DNA of 64,000 nt from Paeniglutamicibacter psychrophenolicus. Lineage in GTDB: Bacteria > Actinomycetota > Actinomycetes > Actinomycetales > Micrococcaceae. Numbering within the stretch: position 1 is the stretch's first letter; every line of letters starts with the position of its first letter. The notes below the pieces were generated by a model. The model had not been told where the DNA came from. It did no database searches and was given only the letters and a program-made list of their open reading frames with translations. Made by a program: the position numbers and the translations under genes. The DNA lies in contig NZ_JAGIOE010000001.1 of assembly GCF_017876575.1 (NCBI RefSeq), positions 124,001 through 188,000 on the forward strand, read 5' to 3'. Of the stretch, positions 63,680 through 64,000 are shown piece by piece.

Positions 63680-64000
63680 ATGAACCACCAAACACCCGGG
63701 CTCGCAGCCCAGGAGCTGGTTTCGGTCCGCGAGATATTCGACATTGACAGCGAAGCGCGCGCGCCGCGGTTCGTCGAGGCCACCGAGCACGTCCCGGCCA
63801 TCGACCCGGCCTACCGCTTCAACCCCGATGTCACCCTGGCGATCCTGGCCGGGTTCACCCACAACAGCCGGGTGATGGTCCAGGGGTTGCACGGCACCGG
63901 GAAGTCCACCCACATCGAGCAGGTCGCCGCCCGGCTGAACTGGCCGCTGATGCGGGTGAACCTGGATGGCCACATCAGCCGCCTGGATTTGGTCGGCAAG
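63680..64000 (+). CDS. CobS-like MoxR-type AAA+ ATPase, 3' end outside window
   Basis: The first 107 residues only. SVREIFDIDSEARAP near residue 14, AIDPAYRFNPDVTLAILAGFTHN near 40 and Walker A GLHGTGKSTHIEQVAARLNWP near 68 match the aerobic cobaltochelatase subunit CobS. A GTG at 63671 would overlap the iclR stop as GTGA. CobS with CobT and CobN inserts cobalt into corrins, but CobS/CobT-like pairs beside catabolic genes may act as maturation chaperones. Placement after iclR and xsc suggests the latter; downstream sequence is needed to see a cobT or VWA gene. Confidence 0.8.
   Translation, partial: MNHQTPGLAAQELVSVREIFDIDSEARAPRFVEATEHVPAIDPAYRFNPDVTLAILAGFTHNSRVMVQGLHGTGKSTHIEQVAARLNWPLMRVNLDGHISRLDLVGK

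Overview
The window is 64 kb of high-GC chromosomal DNA from an actinobacterium, most likely a Micrococcaceae relative such as Arthrobacter or Paeniglutamicibacter. This is inferred from the base composition, a mycothiol-dependent isomerase-type gene, an LhgO-type oxidase, the SNF2/SWIM helicase, an Xsc-type carboligase, and many genes whose start codon lies 6-7 nt after a TANNNT box (leaderless style). No rRNA, tRNA, CRISPR array, insertion sequence or integrase was seen. No gene looks frameshifted; the first and last genes are cut by the window edges.

Layout. 1-13 kb: Lrp-type regulator (partial), MFS efflux pump, degenerate-Nudix protein, mycothiol isomerase-like protein, FUSC exporter, queuine tRNA-ribosyltransferase (tgt), DUF4126 protein, an ABC permease/ATPase pair, a queuosine-precursor transporter, a TetR regulator, a GNAT-like protein and a ThiD/PdxK-type kinase. 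13-20 kb: a large secreted subtilase, a serine hydrolase, a GH3 lipoprotein and a small hypothetical protein. 19.7-28 kb, all on the minus strand: umuC, umuD (SOS), a CcdA plus DsbA-like thiol-redox pair, a MerR regulator, an SH3b/VldE-like secreted wall protein and an acyl-CoA synthetase. 28-39 kb: deaminase, UDG-like protein, epimerase, SDR, first DadA-like oxidase, metallophosphoesterase, SNF2 helicase, an unrecognised protein and a RutE-like nitroreductase. 39.6-44 kb: a NarL-type sensor kinase preceded by a tiny secreted two-cysteine peptide, a divergent response regulator, then a BCCT transporter. 44-53 kb: orphan ctaD, APC permease, exonuclease/BRCT protein, a second unrecognised protein related to the one after the helicase, LhgO, a histidine phosphatase and a GAF regulator. 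53-64 kb: FAD monooxygenase, a primase-helicase of the TOTE type, sialidase, second DadA-like oxidase, xsc, IclR regulator and the start of a CobS-like AAA+ ATPase.

The strongest candidate for an undescribed system is the peptide/sensor/response-regulator unit at 39639-41932. The exported peptide and the kinase are consecutive, the regulator is divergent, and the shared intergenic region carries a 40-bp-spaced direct repeat. Other points of interest: the two-member unknown family (37317-38444 and 48719-49963), a UmuD homologue with Arg at the expected catalytic Lys position, the xsc/DadA/IclR/CobS cluster (probable sulfonate catabolism), and the primase-helicase protein.
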